Source of the DNA: Betaproteobacteria bacterium
GTDB taxonomy: Bacteria > Pseudomonadota > Gammaproteobacteria > Burkholderiales > Burkholderiaceae_A
NCBI GenBank assembly: GCA_028139135.1
Contig: JAOINB010000001.1
Location: forward strand, 171,171-235,170
Direction of reading: 5' to 3'
DNA: 64,000 bases
In this document: one piece after another, positions 38,999 to 48,386 of the stretch
Numbering within the stretch: position 1 is the stretch's first letter
Layout: each line of letters begins with the position of its first letter
Program-made: the position numbers and the translations under genes
Notes under the pieces: generated by a model
What the model was told of the DNA's origin: nothing
The model's database searches: none
The model's input: only the letters and a program-made list of their open reading frames with translations

Positions 38999-40684
38999 AT
39001 GCTAAGAAACTTAGAAATCTCAAACTTTGTTTTTGTAAAAAACCTATGCCTGGAGTTCGCTTCAGGTTTTAATATTTTTTCTGGGGAAACTGGATCAGGA
39101 AAATCAATAATCGTAGACGCATTAGCAATCCTGCTAGGCAAACGAGCTACTTTGATGAAAATAAGAGAGGGCTGTGACCAGGCAGTCATTAGCGCATTTT
39201 TCGAAATACCAACAAAAAGCGAAGAACTACGGGTGAAACAATGGTTTAAAAAGCACTCGTTCGATGAAAAATTCAGCGAAATACTTTTAAGACGGGTTCT
39301 TGACAAAGGAGGTAAATCTCGGTGTTGGGTGAATGGTCAACTTTGTGCACTTAATCAAATAAAAGAACTCGGAGACTTGTTAGTTGAAATAAACGGGCAA
39401 CATGCCCATCAAAAACTAATGTCACAATCTTTTCAAAGGGATACACTCGACGAATTTGGCGAACTTAAAAGTGATGTTGAAAACTTGAGAGCTTTGTGGT
39501 TCGCATGGCAAAAATCAAACGATGAATTAATTGCCGTGAAGCACACCGAAAAACAGTTAAACGAAAAAAAAGAGAGCCTAAGTTGGAAAGTCCAGGAGCT
39601 TGAAAATCTTAATCTCGAATCTGGAGAATGGGAAAAACTTTCGATTGATCACAAGAAATTGGGTCAGATGTCTGACCTAATATCTACATTTTCTACCGCC
39701 ACTAGAGCACTAAACTCTGAAAATGGGGTTGTAAGAACACTTGAGTCGACCTCCGCGGAATTAAGACAAATCAGCGAGTTCGACCCCGCGTTAAATGAAG
39801 TGTGTGATTTATTGGAAAAAGGAACTATCGAAGTGCAAGAAGCTTGTATCGCGCTTAGGAAATGTGAAAAGAAGGCTGAAATTGATGAAGAACGCGCGAC
39901 CGACATCGAACGACGATTCAACGATATTATGAATGTCTCTCACAAGGTTAGAGAAAGACCGGATAAGCTTTTCGGACTCTATGACGAGTTAAAAAAAGAA
40001 TTTTCACAACTGGAAAAAGAGACAGACATAAAAAGGTTAGAAAGTACAGTTGATAAATTAAAGACTGATTATTTTTCTCATGCAAAAAACCTTTCAGAGA
40101 GAAGAATCGAAAAAGCAAAAGAATTAAGTTCCTTGGTGACTCAGTGGTTGAAAAAATTATCAATGGGAAATTTTGTTTTTGATACAACGGTTACCGAAAC
40201 GGCTGCTGCGGCACCCCATGGAACAGACGAAATTTTTTTTTCCATTTCTCAATATAGAGGATCCGGTAAGCAAAAAATTAATCAAAGCGCTTCGGGTGGA
40301 GAATTATCTAGGATAATGCTTGCTATAACAATGGCACTTTCTAAAATAGCTAGGACCCCTACGATAATTTTTGATGAAATTGATGCTGGTATCGGCGGAA
40401 ATGCTGCCGATAGCGTCGGCGAAGTATTAAAGCAACTAGGAATGGAACAACAGATATTTTGCATTACACACCTACCTCAAATCGCAGCTAGGGGGGAAAA
40501 TCATTTTTCGATAAGAAAAAGCAGCGAAAATGGCAAAATTCCCGTTACAGAAATAAGATATTTGAACTCCCAAGACAGAGTTGATGAGATCGCACGTATG
40601 TTAGGAAACGAGTTTTCGGCGGAAACTTCCGTTCAACACGCTACATCGCTACTTCGTACCCATGGGCAAAATATGGTCAACTAA
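38999..40684 (+). CDS. recN: DNA repair protein RecN
   Basis: SMC-like ATPase used in double-strand-break repair. Walker A SGETGSGKSIIVDALAILLGKRA near residues 28-50, a central coiled coil, the signature SASGGELSRIMLAI and Walker B IIFDEIDAGIGG toward the C-terminus. 561 residues is normal. The end overlaps convergent dapB by eight bases. No LexA box was searched for in detail; nothing obvious lies in the six-base gap after nadK. Confidence 0.97.
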   Translation: MLRNLEISNFVFVKNLCLEFASGFNIFSGETGSGKSIIVDALAILLGKRATLMKIREGCDQAVISAFFEIPTKSEELRVKQWFKKHSFDEKFSEILLRRVLDKGGKSRCWVNGQLCALNQIKELGDLLVEINGQHAHQKLMSQSFQRDTLDEFGELKSDVENLRALWFAWQKSNDELIAVKHTEKQLNEKKESLSWKVQELENLNLESGEWEKLSIDHKKLGQMSDLISTFSTATRALNSENGVVRTLESTSAELRQISEFDPALNEVCDLLEKGTIEVQEACIALRKCEKKAEIDEERATDIERRFNDIMNVSHKVRERPDKLFGLYDELKKEFSQLEKETDIKRLESTVDKLKTDYFSHAKNLSERRIEKAKELSSLVTQWLKKLSMGNFVFDTTVTETAAAAPHGTDEIFFSISQYRGSGKQKINQSASGGELSRIMLAITMALSKIARTPTIIFDEIDAGIGGNAADSVGEVLKQLGMEQQIFCITHLPQIAARGENHFSIRKSSENGKIPVTEIRYLNSQDRVDEIARMLGNEFSAETSVQHATSLLRTHGQNMVN

Positions 40685-41495
40685 TGACATCCTCCATCCC
40701 GAAAAATCCCGGTTTATTTTTTTTTGATAAACATATGGCTGCCTCTAGAGCTCCTAATGCATAACCTTTCCTTGAGCTTGAGTTATGGCTTATTTCAATT
40801 TGTTCTCCGTTTCCTGCAAAGATTACCTTATGTTGACCAACTATGTCTCCTCCCCTGACCACGGAAAACCCTATTTCCCCATGTCCTCTATTTTTTTTCC
40901 TATCATTTCTCGAAAAGCAAAAAGACTCTTCAGGGTTCAACCCTAAGATGTCTGCAATAATAAAACCCATTTTTAGAGCAGTACCTGAAGGGGCATCTAA
41001 TTTATCTCTGTGATGAGCTTCAAATATCTCAACATCATAGTTATTACCAAAATGCTTTGCAGCTTCTTTTAAAATAGCGAAGACCTTATTAACCCCCAAA
41101 CTCATATTTGGCGCACACAAAATTGGAATAGTTTTTGAAGCTTGTTTTAGAAGCAAGAGCTCCTTCTCCGAAAATCCGGTGGTGCCCACGACCATACCGA
41201 TTGATTTAGAAATACATAAATCTAGCATGTTGATAGTATTTTTTGGGCTAGAAAAATCAATCAAAACCAAATTATTGTGACTTTTAAACGTAATACTCTC
41301 GGCACTATCGGATATTAAGATGCCAGAATTTTGCCCCATAAACTTAAGCGCATCTCGACCAATCTCACCGCAATTCTCATTTTCTAAAGCACCGATCAAT
41401 CGAAACTTATTATTTCCCATGACAAGTTTTAGAATTTCTCTACCCATTCTTCCGGAAGCTCCGGACAAAATTAAATCTACTGGCTTGCTCTCCAA
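40677..41495 (-). CDS. dapB: 4-hydroxy-tetrahydrodipicolinate reductase
   Basis: NAD(P)H enzyme of lysine and diaminopimelate synthesis. SGASGRMGREIL (nucleotide loop), VGTTGFSEKEL, APNMSLGVN and the catalytic EAHHRDKLDAPSGTAL are conserved. 272 residues is normal. It follows bamE by 14 bases; dapB-bamE-fur with bamE and fur divergent is a betaproteobacterial order. Confidence 0.97.
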   Translation of the reverse strand: MESKPVDLILSGASGRMGREILKLVMGNNKFRLIGALENENCGEIGRDALKFMGQNSGILISDSAESITFKSHNNLVLIDFSSPKNTINMLDLCISKSIGMVVGTTGFSEKELLLLKQASKTIPILCAPNMSLGVNKVFAILKEAAKHFGNNYDVEIFEAHHRDKLDAPSGTALKMGFIIADILGLNPEESFCFSRNDRKKNRGHGEIGFSVVRGGDIVGQHKVIFAGNGEQIEISHNSSSRKGYALGALEAAICLSKKNKPGFFGMEDVIS

Positions 41496-41509
41496 ATTAT
41501 TAAAATCTC

Positions 41510-41947
41510 CTAATATTTTCGTGTAGGCATTTCAAGATTTCCGGATTTTTCGTCAATTGGATTACCTTCCCATGCAACAACTCGGTCATTTTCAAACATC
41601 ACCATAAATCTGTGGATTTCTAACTGACCACTCCCGCGGTTTATCAAAAAAAGGTAATCCCACCGATTCTCTCTGAATGGGTCAGTAATCAGAGGCGTGC
41701 CGAGTATAGCTCGAACCTGGTCCCTTGTTTGACCTTTTGATAAATTTGACGCCATGCTCTTTGTTACATAGTTTCCTTGAATTATATCAACTTTATAGGG
41801 TTTTAATTTTGCCGGTAATCTTTCTGCAAATCTATCAAATAGTTGCCTTTTGGATTGTTTTTTGACCGAAAGGCTGGGAATAGATCCACAGGATGTCGAA
41901 AAAAGAAGAAAAATCAGTGCCAAAAAAACGGAAAAAAGTCTTTGCAT
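41510..41947 (-). CDS. bamE: Outer membrane assembly lipoprotein BamE
   Basis: Small lipoprotein of the Bam outer-membrane protein insertion complex. A signal peptide (LFSVFLALIFLLFSTSC) ends at Cys20, with Ser rather than the usual Leu at -3, so the lipobox is atypical. The SmpA/OmlA domain follows: LSKGQTRDQVRAILGTPLI, WDYLFLINRG and MVMFENDRVVAWEGNP. 145 residues is typical. It should be processed by Lgt and LspA, both encoded in this window. Divergent from fur across 49 bases. Confidence 0.93.
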   Translation of the reverse strand: MQRLFSVFLALIFLLFSTSCGSIPSLSVKKQSKRQLFDRFAERLPAKLKPYKVDIIQGNYVTKSMASNLSKGQTRDQVRAILGTPLITDPFRENRWDYLFLINRGSGQLEIHRFMVMFENDRVVAWEGNPIDEKSGNLEMPTRKY

Positions 41948-41996
41948 TTTATAAATTATCAGTAACTTAATTGTAACGATCCTTTATTATATATGC

Positions 41997-42440
41997 ATGG
42001 ACGATAAATATCCTTTTGAACATGAAATTCGAAACCTGGGCTTAAAAGTTACGGGGCCCAGATTAAAGATACTTTCAATTTTTGAGAATTCAAAATCTAG
42101 ACATCTTTCAGCAGAGGATGTCTATCAGGCACTAAAAACAAAGTCCTCTGAAGTTGGCATGGCAACAGTTTACCGTGCGTTGTCTAACTTTGAGAAAGTT
42201 GGGATTTTAGTTAAGTCAACTTTTGAGGACGGTAGAGCTGTTTTTGAAATAAACGAGGGTATACACCATGACCACTTGATCTGTATTGAATGTGGAGAAG
42301 TCGAAGAGTTCGTAGATGAAGAAATAGAGCGTAGACAAAAGCAGATAGCTACCAGGAAAGGATTTACACTTAAAAATCACAGTTTGGCTTTATATGGTTC
42401 GTGTAATAAACTCGATTGTGTGCACAAAATAGAAAAATAA
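41997..42440 (+). CDS. fur: Ferric uptake regulator Fur
   Basis: Metal-sensing repressor. The DNA-binding domain has LKVTGPRLKILSIFE and SEVGMATVYRALSNFEKVGIL; metal sites are formed by HHDHLICIECG (near residues 87-97) and a second Cys pair CNKLDC near the C-terminus. 147 residues; the HHDHLIC sequence favours Fur over PerR or Zur. No Shine-Dalgarno site lies before the ATG, and a -10-like TATTAT ends only six bases before it, so a leaderless mRNA is possible. Candidate target: the palindrome at 53.81 kb. Confidence 0.95.
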   Translation: MDDKYPFEHEIRNLGLKVTGPRLKILSIFENSKSRHLSAEDVYQALKTKSSEVGMATVYRALSNFEKVGILVKSTFEDGRAVFEINEGIHHDHLICIECGEVEEFVDEEIERRQKQIATRKGFTLKNHSLALYGSCNKLDCVHKIEK

Positions 42441-42449
42441 GTATTAACT

Positions 42450-42650
42450 ATGCAAAGAGAGCTTGACACTTTAGAAGAACGGGTTTTAGAACTTATATCA
42501 CTGAATGAGAGCCTAAGAAAAGTCAACAAGGATCTGGTTTCCCAGCTAGATAAAAAGTTCGATGAGTGCGAGGTTTTGAAAAAAAAAGTTAATCTGTCTA
42601 AAACATCCTTAATACGTATTCAAAAAAAATACTTTGATGAATATAAATAA
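42450..42650 (+). CDS. ZapB-like coiled-coil protein
   Basis: A 66-residue protein that is almost entirely predicted coiled coil (LDTLEERVLELISLNESLRKVNKDLVSQLDKKFDECEVLKKK) ending in a basic and aromatic tail. A small coiled-coil gene directly before zapA is usual in betaproteobacteria and is annotated as ZapB-like or as a TIGR02449-type protein; its division role is inferred from context. It lies nine bases after fur and 44 bases before zapA. Confidence 0.75.
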   Translation: MQRELDTLEERVLELISLNESLRKVNKDLVSQLDKKFDECEVLKKKVNLSKTSLIRIQKKYFDEYK

Positions 42651-42694
42651 ACCTCTTGCAAAAAGGCTTATTCTTTCCTAACAAGGATACTTCG

Positions 42695-42985
42695 ATGAAG
42701 GTTTTAGAATTCGAAATATTAGAAAGAAGATATCAGATTTCATGTCCTGACAAGGAGGAGGAGATCTTAAAAGCGTGTGTTGCCCTGGTAGATTCCAGAA
42801 TGAAAGCTTTGAAAAAGCAAGGAAAACTTCACAGCACAGAGAAAATAGCAATTATGGTTGCGTTGACCCTAGCCAAGGATTTTTTAAAGGTTGGTGGTGC
42901 TAAAGGCGACGAAAGTAGCGAAAGAATTGTACAATTGACCACCACAATAGAAAAGGCATTAGCACCTCAAGATAACCTGTTCTGA
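42695..42985 (+). CDS. zapA: Cell division protein ZapA
   Basis: FtsZ-ring stabiliser. LERRYQISCPDKEEEILKACVALVDSRM is the ZapA globular domain, followed by a helix suited to coiled-coil dimerisation. ATG at 42695, with AAGGA seven bases upstream, gives 96 residues; the in-frame TTG at 42656 would add 13 residues and is not supported. In many Proteobacteria 6S RNA lies after zapA; here only seven bases separate it from convergent lgt, so 6S RNA is not at this place. Confidence 0.93.
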   Translation: MKVLEFEILERRYQISCPDKEEEILKACVALVDSRMKALKKQGKLHSTEKIAIMVALTLAKDFLKVGGAKGDESSERIVQLTTTIEKALAPQDNLF

Positions 42986-42992
42986 AAATCAC

Positions 42993-43808
42993 CTATTTCC
43001 TGATCATCGAAAACGCTAGAAGAGCTATACCAAGGCAAATCAAAGGTATTGAAAGTAACTGACCCATCGACAAATTAAATATCAACAAACCCATAAACGG
43101 GTCCGGCTCTCTAAAAAATTCCGTAATAAATCTGATAATTCCGTAAAAAATTAAAAATATTGCTGAAGTAAATCCTAACCCTTTTTTCTGCTTATCCGCT
43201 ACAAATATAATCACAAACAATACTATCCCTTCACCAAAAGCCTGATAAAGTTGGCTAGGATGTCTAAAATCTAGCGTGCCTGAATTAGGGAAAATCATTG
43301 CCCATGGCACTGCATCGAGATTTGTTATTCTGCCTGGGAGTTCGCCATTGATAAAATTACCAATCCTTCCGAAAAATAAACCGGGCGGTACTAGGGGTCC
43401 CACAAAATCAGTCAACGAAAAGAATCTCCTAATGAAACCACTTTCATTAAATAAGTTTTTCCTCAAAATACAAAATAAGGCTAGTGCCGAAATTACACCT
43501 AAGAGTCCCCCATGGAAAGACATTCCTCCTTGCCAAACTGAAAAAATTTCAGTCGGATGCTGATAATAATAAGTAGGATTGTAGAAAAAAACATAACCTA
43601 ATCTTCCTCCAAAAAGAACACCAATAACTCCAAAGAGAATAAGATCATCAAGGTCAGTTAGGGTGATCCTGTTCTTTTTTATCGATTGCCGAATTTTTTT
43701 TCTACCCAATGTTAAAAAGGCTAAAAACCCGAAAATATACATCAAACCGTACCATCGAATAGGGATGGGGCCAAGCCAAAATGCAACGGGGTCAAAATTC
43801 ACTTCCAC
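42993..43808 (-). CDS. lgt: Prolipoprotein diacylglyceryl transferase
   Basis: Inner-membrane enzyme that transfers diacylglycerol from phosphatidylglycerol to the lipobox cysteine. About seven membrane segments; SFHGGLLGVISALALFC and the Lgt signature GRIGNFINGELPGRITN (essential Arg and Asn) are present. 271 residues is normal. The start is GTG at 43808 with AGGAG five bases upstream. It acts before LspA on proteins such as BamE. Confidence 0.97.
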   Translation of the reverse strand: MEVNFDPVAFWLGPIPIRWYGLMYIFGFLAFLTLGRKKIRQSIKKNRITLTDLDDLILFGVIGVLFGGRLGYVFFYNPTYYYQHPTEIFSVWQGGMSFHGGLLGVISALALFCILRKNLFNESGFIRRFFSLTDFVGPLVPPGLFFGRIGNFINGELPGRITNLDAVPWAMIFPNSGTLDFRHPSQLYQAFGEGIVLFVIIFVADKQKKGLGFTSAIFLIFYGIIRFITEFFREPDPFMGLLIFNLSMGQLLSIPLICLGIALLAFSMIRK

Positions 43809-43826
43809 TCAAACTCCTTAAACAAA

Positions 43827-43856
43827 TTGGCTCATAAGTCCAGTTCATATTAGAAT
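43827..43856 (+). promoter_or_regulatory. Candidate promoter of ilvD-livHMGF
   Basis: TTGGCT (43827-43832) and TAGAAT (43851-43856) are spaced by 18 bases, 41 bases before the ilvD ATG. The leader is AT-rich with no clear Shine-Dalgarno site and no leader peptide or attenuator that I can see. Confidence 0.4.
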
Positions 43857-43897
43857 AAAGGGTTAAGCCCGATAAACAAAATATTTATTAAAAAAAA

Positions 43898-45574
43898 ATG
43901 AAGAAGCTCAGATCAATGGAAATAACTCAAGGCGCCGAAAAAGCTCCGAATAGGTCGATGTATTATGCAATGGGTTATAAAGAAGCTGATTTTAATAAAC
44001 CTATGGTTGGGCTGGCGAATGCTCATTCAACCATTACCCCATGCAATAGTGGGTTGCAAAGGTTGGCAGATTCTGCGGAGAAAGGAATCAAGTCAAGTGG
44101 TGGCAACTGTCAATCTTTTGGTACTCCGACGGTTTCAGATGGAATAAGTATGGGTACAGAGGGAATGAAATACTCATTGATTTCCAGAGAGGTGATCGCA
44201 GACTGTATCGAGACTTGCGCGAATGCGCAATGGCTTGATGGACTCATCGTCATAGGTGGATGCGATAAGAATATGCCAGGCGGTATGATGGGTATAGCAA
44301 GGGTTAACGTACCTGCGATATACGTTTACGGAGGAACAATAAAACCGGGTAATTACAAGAATAAAGATCTGACAATAGTCTCAAGTTTCGAAGCAGTTGG
44401 GGAATACTCCGCTGGAAAAATCTCATCAAATGAACTCAAAGAAATTGAGAAGAGAGCATGTCCCGGGACCGGTTCTTGTGGAGGAATGTTTACAGCTAAC
44501 ACAATGAGCTCTGCATTTGAAGCAATGGGTATGAGTCTGCCTTTTTCCTCTACTATGGCAAATGAAGATTCCGAGAAAACAGAGAGCGCATTCGAATCAT
44601 CAAAAGTTTTGTTAAATGCTATTGAAAACAAGATACTTCCCCAACAAATTATTACTCGGAAATCTATCGAAAATGCGGTTGCCGTTATCATGGCTACCGG
44701 AGGATCGACAAACGCAGTCCTTCATTTTTTAGCTATAGCAAACGCAGCAGAAGTTCAATGGAACATCGATGACTTTGAACGCATGAGGAAAAAAGTTCCA
44801 GTAATTTGTGATCTAAAACCATCGGGACAGTATGTAACCACTGATTTACATAAGGCAGGCGGTATACCCAAAGTTATGAGAATCTTATTTGATGAGGGTC
44901 TAATTCACGGTGATTGTATGACAATTACCGGAAGAACTGTAGAAGAAACTCTGGCGAACATTGACTCAAAAAATACTGGGGATCGCATCATAAGAAACTT
45001 TAATGAACCACTTTACAAAGAGGGACATTTGGCGATTTTGAAGGGGAATTTGGCTGTTAACGGTTGTGTAGCCAAAATTTCTGGAGTAAAAAATCCTTAC
45101 ATCGATGGACCGGCTCGGGTATTTGACTCCGAAGAACTAGCTATGGAAGCAATCATAAAGCGACAGATAAAACCGGGAGATGTGGTCGTAATTCGTTATG
45201 AAGGCCCAAAAGGCGGGCCAGGGATGAGAGAGATGTTAGCGCCTACTTCAGCCCTAGTGGGTCAAGGTTTAGGCGAGAGCGTTGCGCTTATTACTGACGG
45301 AAGATTTTCAGGAGGAACCTGGGGTATGGTGGTGGGACATATCTGTCCGGAAGCTTATGTGGGAGGCAATATTGCTTTAATACAGGATGGTGATCGCATT
45401 ATTATTGACGCCCATCAGAAAACTATCAACGTGGCACTATCAGAAAAAGAAATTTATGCGAGAAAAGACCGCTGGCATCCTCCAAAGAAAAAATATCAGA
45501 CTGGAGTTTTAGCTAAATATGCTTGTTTAGCAAAGCCCGCAAGCCAGGGGGCTCACACCATGCCTACCGATTAA
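43898..45574 (+). CDS. ilvD: Dihydroxy-acid dehydratase
   Basis: Fe-S dehydratase in isoleucine and valine synthesis. Cluster cysteines appear in [19 protein letters not shown] and [16 protein letters not shown]; the C-terminal part has [12 protein letters not shown] and [12 protein letters not shown]. 558 residues is the short class, probably with a [2Fe-2S] cluster, as in homologues of this length. A branched-chain amino acid importer follows directly, so synthesis and uptake of the same amino acids may be expressed together. Confidence 0.97.
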   Translation: MKKLRSMEITQGAEKAPNRSMYYAMGYKEADFNKPMVGLANAHSTITPCNSGLQRLADSAEKGIKSSGGNCQSFGTPTVSDGISMGTEGMKYSLISREVIADCIETCANAQWLDGLIVIGGCDKNMPGGMMGIARVNVPAIYVYGGTIKPGNYKNKDLTIVSSFEAVGEYSAGKISSNELKEIEKRACPGTGSCGGMFTANTMSSAFEAMGMSLPFSSTMANEDSEKTESAFESSKVLLNAIENKILPQQIITRKSIENAVAVIMATGGSTNAVLHFLAIANAAEVQWNIDDFERMRKKVPVICDLKPSGQYVTTDLHKAGGIPKVMRILFDEGLIHGDCMTITGRTVEETLANIDSKNTGDRIIRNFNEPLYKEGHLAILKGNLAVNGCVAKISGVKNPYIDGPARVFDSEELAMEAIIKRQIKPGDVVVIRYEGPKGGPGMREMLAPTSALVGQGLGESVALITDGRFSGGTWGMVVGHICPEAYVGGNIALIQDGDRIIIDAHQKTINVALSEKEIYARKDRWHPPKKKYQTGVLAKYACLAKPASQGAHTMPTD

Positions 45575-45587
45575 ATTTTTAAAGAAT

Positions 45588-46517
45588 ATGGAAATTTTTT
45601 TTCAACAACTAATCAACGGAATTGTGCTGGGCAGCGTTTATGCAATGGTCGCGGTAGGATATACCATGGTTTATGGGATACTCCAGTTGATAAATTTTGC
45701 GCATGGTGAAGTGCTTATGATAGGGGCAATGTTAGGGCTGACTTGTGCATCTGTCCTAAACGTTTTTTTCCCCGGATTGCCGGGTTCATTGGTTTTATTA
45801 ATTTCCATTAGCTCTGCTATTAGTTTATGCCCGATATTAGCAGCGTTTATAGAGCGAGTCGCTTACAAGCCTTTAAGGGAAGCTCCCAGATTGGCTCCGC
45901 TAATTACCGCCATAGGCATCTCCATCATCCTGCAAACGCTGGCTATGATAATTTGGGGTGCTAGCCCAAGGGTTTTTCCAGACCTTTTATCTACGACAAC
46001 AATAAAAATTGGTGGCGTTATTCTTGCTCCCAAGCAGATTCTGATTCTTATCGTAGCTGTTACATCAATGACACTCTTGCTGCTTTTAGTTCACAAGACA
46101 AATTTGGGAAGAGCGATGCGTGCGGTTTCAGAAAGTCCTGCTAACGCATCTTTAATGGGAATTTCCGTTGATAAAATTATTAGACTGACTTTCATGATAG
46201 GGGCTGCGTTAGCTGGGATTGCAGGAGTTCTTATTGCATTGAACTATAACTTTGTTCATTTCACTATGGGCTTTCTACTAGGATTAAAGGCTTTTACCGC
46301 CGCAGTTTTGGGTGGTATTGGAAACATCGCAGGAGCTTTATTAGGCGGTCTGCTTCTCGGAATTATAGAGAGTCTGGGAGCGGGATATATTGGGGATTTA
46401 ACAAATGGTATCCTTGGGAGCCATTATCAAGATATTTTCTCATTTGTGATCCTAATCGTTGTGCTTTTATTCAAGCCAACAGGAATTTTAGGAGAAAAAA
46501 TTGCTGATCGAGCTTAA
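45588..46517 (+). CDS. livH: Branched-chain amino acid ABC transporter permease LivH
   Basis: Inner-membrane permease. About eight hydrophobic segments; the N-terminus FFQQLINGIVLGSVYAMVAVGYTMVYG and NFAHGEVLMIGAM are typical of LivH, and LGLKAFTAAVLGGIGNIAGALLGG is the EAA-like coupling region. 309 residues. It begins 13 bases after ilvD and overlaps livM by 17 bases. No periplasmic substrate-binding protein (livJ/livK) lies in the window. Confidence 0.93.
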   Translation: MEIFFQQLINGIVLGSVYAMVAVGYTMVYGILQLINFAHGEVLMIGAMLGLTCASVLNVFFPGLPGSLVLLISISSAISLCPILAAFIERVAYKPLREAPRLAPLITAIGISIILQTLAMIIWGASPRVFPDLLSTTTIKIGGVILAPKQILILIVAVTSMTLLLLLVHKTNLGRAMRAVSESPANASLMGISVDKIIRLTFMIGAALAGIAGVLIALNYNFVHFTMGFLLGLKAFTAAVLGGIGNIAGALLGGLLLGIIESLGAGYIGDLTNGILGSHYQDIFSFVILIVVLLFKPTGILGEKIADRA

Positions 46518-47574
46518 AAAAAGATACGGTAATAAAACATTCTTATTCGGGTTAGTTGTCTTTTTGATTTCACTTCCTTTTATAGTAGAACTGGTTGGGA
46601 ACGCTTGGGTGAGGATTATCACCTTTTCACTTCTATACGTCATGCTGGCATTAGGGTTAAATATCGTCATTGGTTTTGCTGGCTTACTGGATTTGGGTTA
46701 TGTAGCTTTCTATGCAGTTGGCGCTTATCTTTTCGCCTTGCTATCTTCTTCACACTTGATTGAAAATTTTACATTCTTTCAATATGCTTTTCCGAATGGT
46801 TTTACTTTTTCTAGTTGGACACTTTTATTTATTGCCGCGGTTCTAGCAGGGTTTTTCGGTTTACTGTTGGGGTTCCCAGTTCTGCGACTTCGAGGTGACT
46901 ATCTAGCAATTGTTACACTAGGGTTTGGAGAGATAATCCGAATCTTCCTCAATAACTTAAATACTCCTATAAATTTAACAAACGGGCCTCAGGGTATAGG
47001 GGGAATTTCGCCATTAATTTTATTTGGAATTGATTTTTCAGAAAGAGTTAACTTTTTAAATGTCGAACTTTCATCTCTTCAACTGCATTATTATTTGTTC
47101 CTAGCATTGAGCATTGTAATAATTCTCATAAGTAAACGTCTCGAACACTCGAGATTAGGGAGAGCCTGGGTTGCTGTTAGGGAGGATGAGGTTGCGGCAA
47201 AAGCTTGTGGAATAAATACCACACGCGTAAAACTATGGGCGTTTGTCCTGGGCGCATCATTTGGAGGAGTTTCGGGTTCCCTGTTTGCGTCTTTTCAGGG
47301 TTTCATCTCCCCCGAAAGCTTCATTTTAATGGAGAGTATTGTAATCGTATCAATGGTTGTTCTCGGAGGAATGGGGAATATTTACGGCGTCGTAGTCGGC
47401 GCTGTCTTGTTATATGCAATTCCGGAAATCCTAAGACTAACTGCCAGGCAACTCCAAGAGTTTTTTTTGGGGGCGGAAGTTGTTCCGACAGAAGCTTTAC
47501 GAATGCTTTTGTTCGGAGTTTCATTAGTTGCGATAATGTTATTCAAACCTATGGGGCTATTTCCAAAAAAGTAA
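46501..47574 (+). CDS. livM: Branched-chain amino acid ABC transporter permease LivM
   Basis: Second permease of the importer. The LNIVIGFAGLLDLGYVAFYAVGAY stretch and RLRGDYLAIVTLGFGEIIRI are hallmarks of LivM, and VVLGGMGNIYGVVVGA is the coupling motif near the C-terminus. 357 residues with roughly nine membrane segments. The start codon is TTG, inside livH. It ends three bases before livG. Confidence 0.93.
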   Translation: MLIELKKRYGNKTFLFGLVVFLISLPFIVELVGNAWVRIITFSLLYVMLALGLNIVIGFAGLLDLGYVAFYAVGAYLFALLSSSHLIENFTFFQYAFPNGFTFSSWTLLFIAAVLAGFFGLLLGFPVLRLRGDYLAIVTLGFGEIIRIFLNNLNTPINLTNGPQGIGGISPLILFGIDFSERVNFLNVELSSLQLHYYLFLALSIVIILISKRLEHSRLGRAWVAVREDEVAAKACGINTTRVKLWAFVLGASFGGVSGSLFASFQGFISPESFILMESIVIVSMVVLGGMGNIYGVVVGAVLLYAIPEILRLTARQLQEFFLGAEVVPTEALRMLLFGVSLVAIMLFKPMGLFPKK

Positions 47575-47577
47575 AAA

Positions 47578-48366
47578 ATGGAAGATAATAAAAACATTCT
47601 TTCAGTGAAAAATGCAAAAAAACATTTTGGCGGAGTGATCGCTATTGATGATGTATCTATAACTGCAATTAAAGGAAATATTACTGGTTTAATTGGCCCC
47701 AATGGAGCTGGAAAAACTACCTTGTTTAATTTAATTACGGGACTCATAACTCCCAGTTCCGGTGAATTTTTTCTTTTTGATAAAAAATATTCCCCCAAAA
47801 ATATTCATAGTGTCGTCGAAAATGGGATAGCTAGAACATTCCAAAATATACGGCTATTCAACAAAATGTCTGTACTCGACAATGTTCTTGTTGGAAGGCA
47901 TGTAAAAACTGACTGTTGGTCACTGGGAATTCTTTCAAGTATTTTTAAAAATCAAAATTTGACAACTAGAGAAGCAAAGGAGCGGGAACTTTGTATGAAA
48001 ATTCTAGAGAGAGTAGGTTTGTCTGAAAAAAAATTTAACTTATCGGAGAGTTTGCCTTATGGTGATCAAAGAAGATTGGAGATCGCACGAGCATTAGCAA
48101 GCGAGCCATTACTGCTTGCATTAGACGAGCCTGCTGCTGGAATGAATCCCACGGAAAAAATTGAATTAAGAAATTTAATAACTCAGATTTCTAATGAAGG
48201 TATTTCAATTTTAATAATTGAACACGACGTTAAATTGATAACAAGTATATGTGATATTGTTTACGTCATGGATAGAGGGAAAATAATTAGCCATGGAACA
48301 CCTGAAGTTATCAAAAATGATGAGGCGGTGATAAATGCTTACCTAGGAAAAACCGGTAACGATTAA
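47578..48366 (+). CDS. livG: Branched-chain amino acid ABC transporter ATPase LivG
   Basis: ABC ATPase. Walker A GPNGAGKTTLFNLITGL is near residues 40-56; the signature reads SLPYGDQRRLEIARALA, the form usual in LivG; Walker B LLLALDEPAAGMNPTE and switch His in IIEHDVKLI follow. 262 residues. It lies between livM and livF in the same operon; pairs with LivF to drive LivHM. Confidence 0.94.
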   Translation: MEDNKNILSVKNAKKHFGGVIAIDDVSITAIKGNITGLIGPNGAGKTTLFNLITGLITPSSGEFFLFDKKYSPKNIHSVVENGIARTFQNIRLFNKMSVLDNVLVGRHVKTDCWSLGILSSIFKNQNLTTREAKERELCMKILERVGLSEKKFNLSESLPYGDQRRLEIARALASEPLLLALDEPAAGMNPTEKIELRNLITQISNEGISILIIEHDVKLITSICDIVYVMDRGKIISHGTPEVIKNDEAVINAYLGKTGND

Positions 48367-48386
48367 TTGACGGTCAGTTATTAAAG

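Noticed and set aside
42986-42992. 6S RNA after zapA
   Set aside because: Only seven bases separate zapA from lgt.
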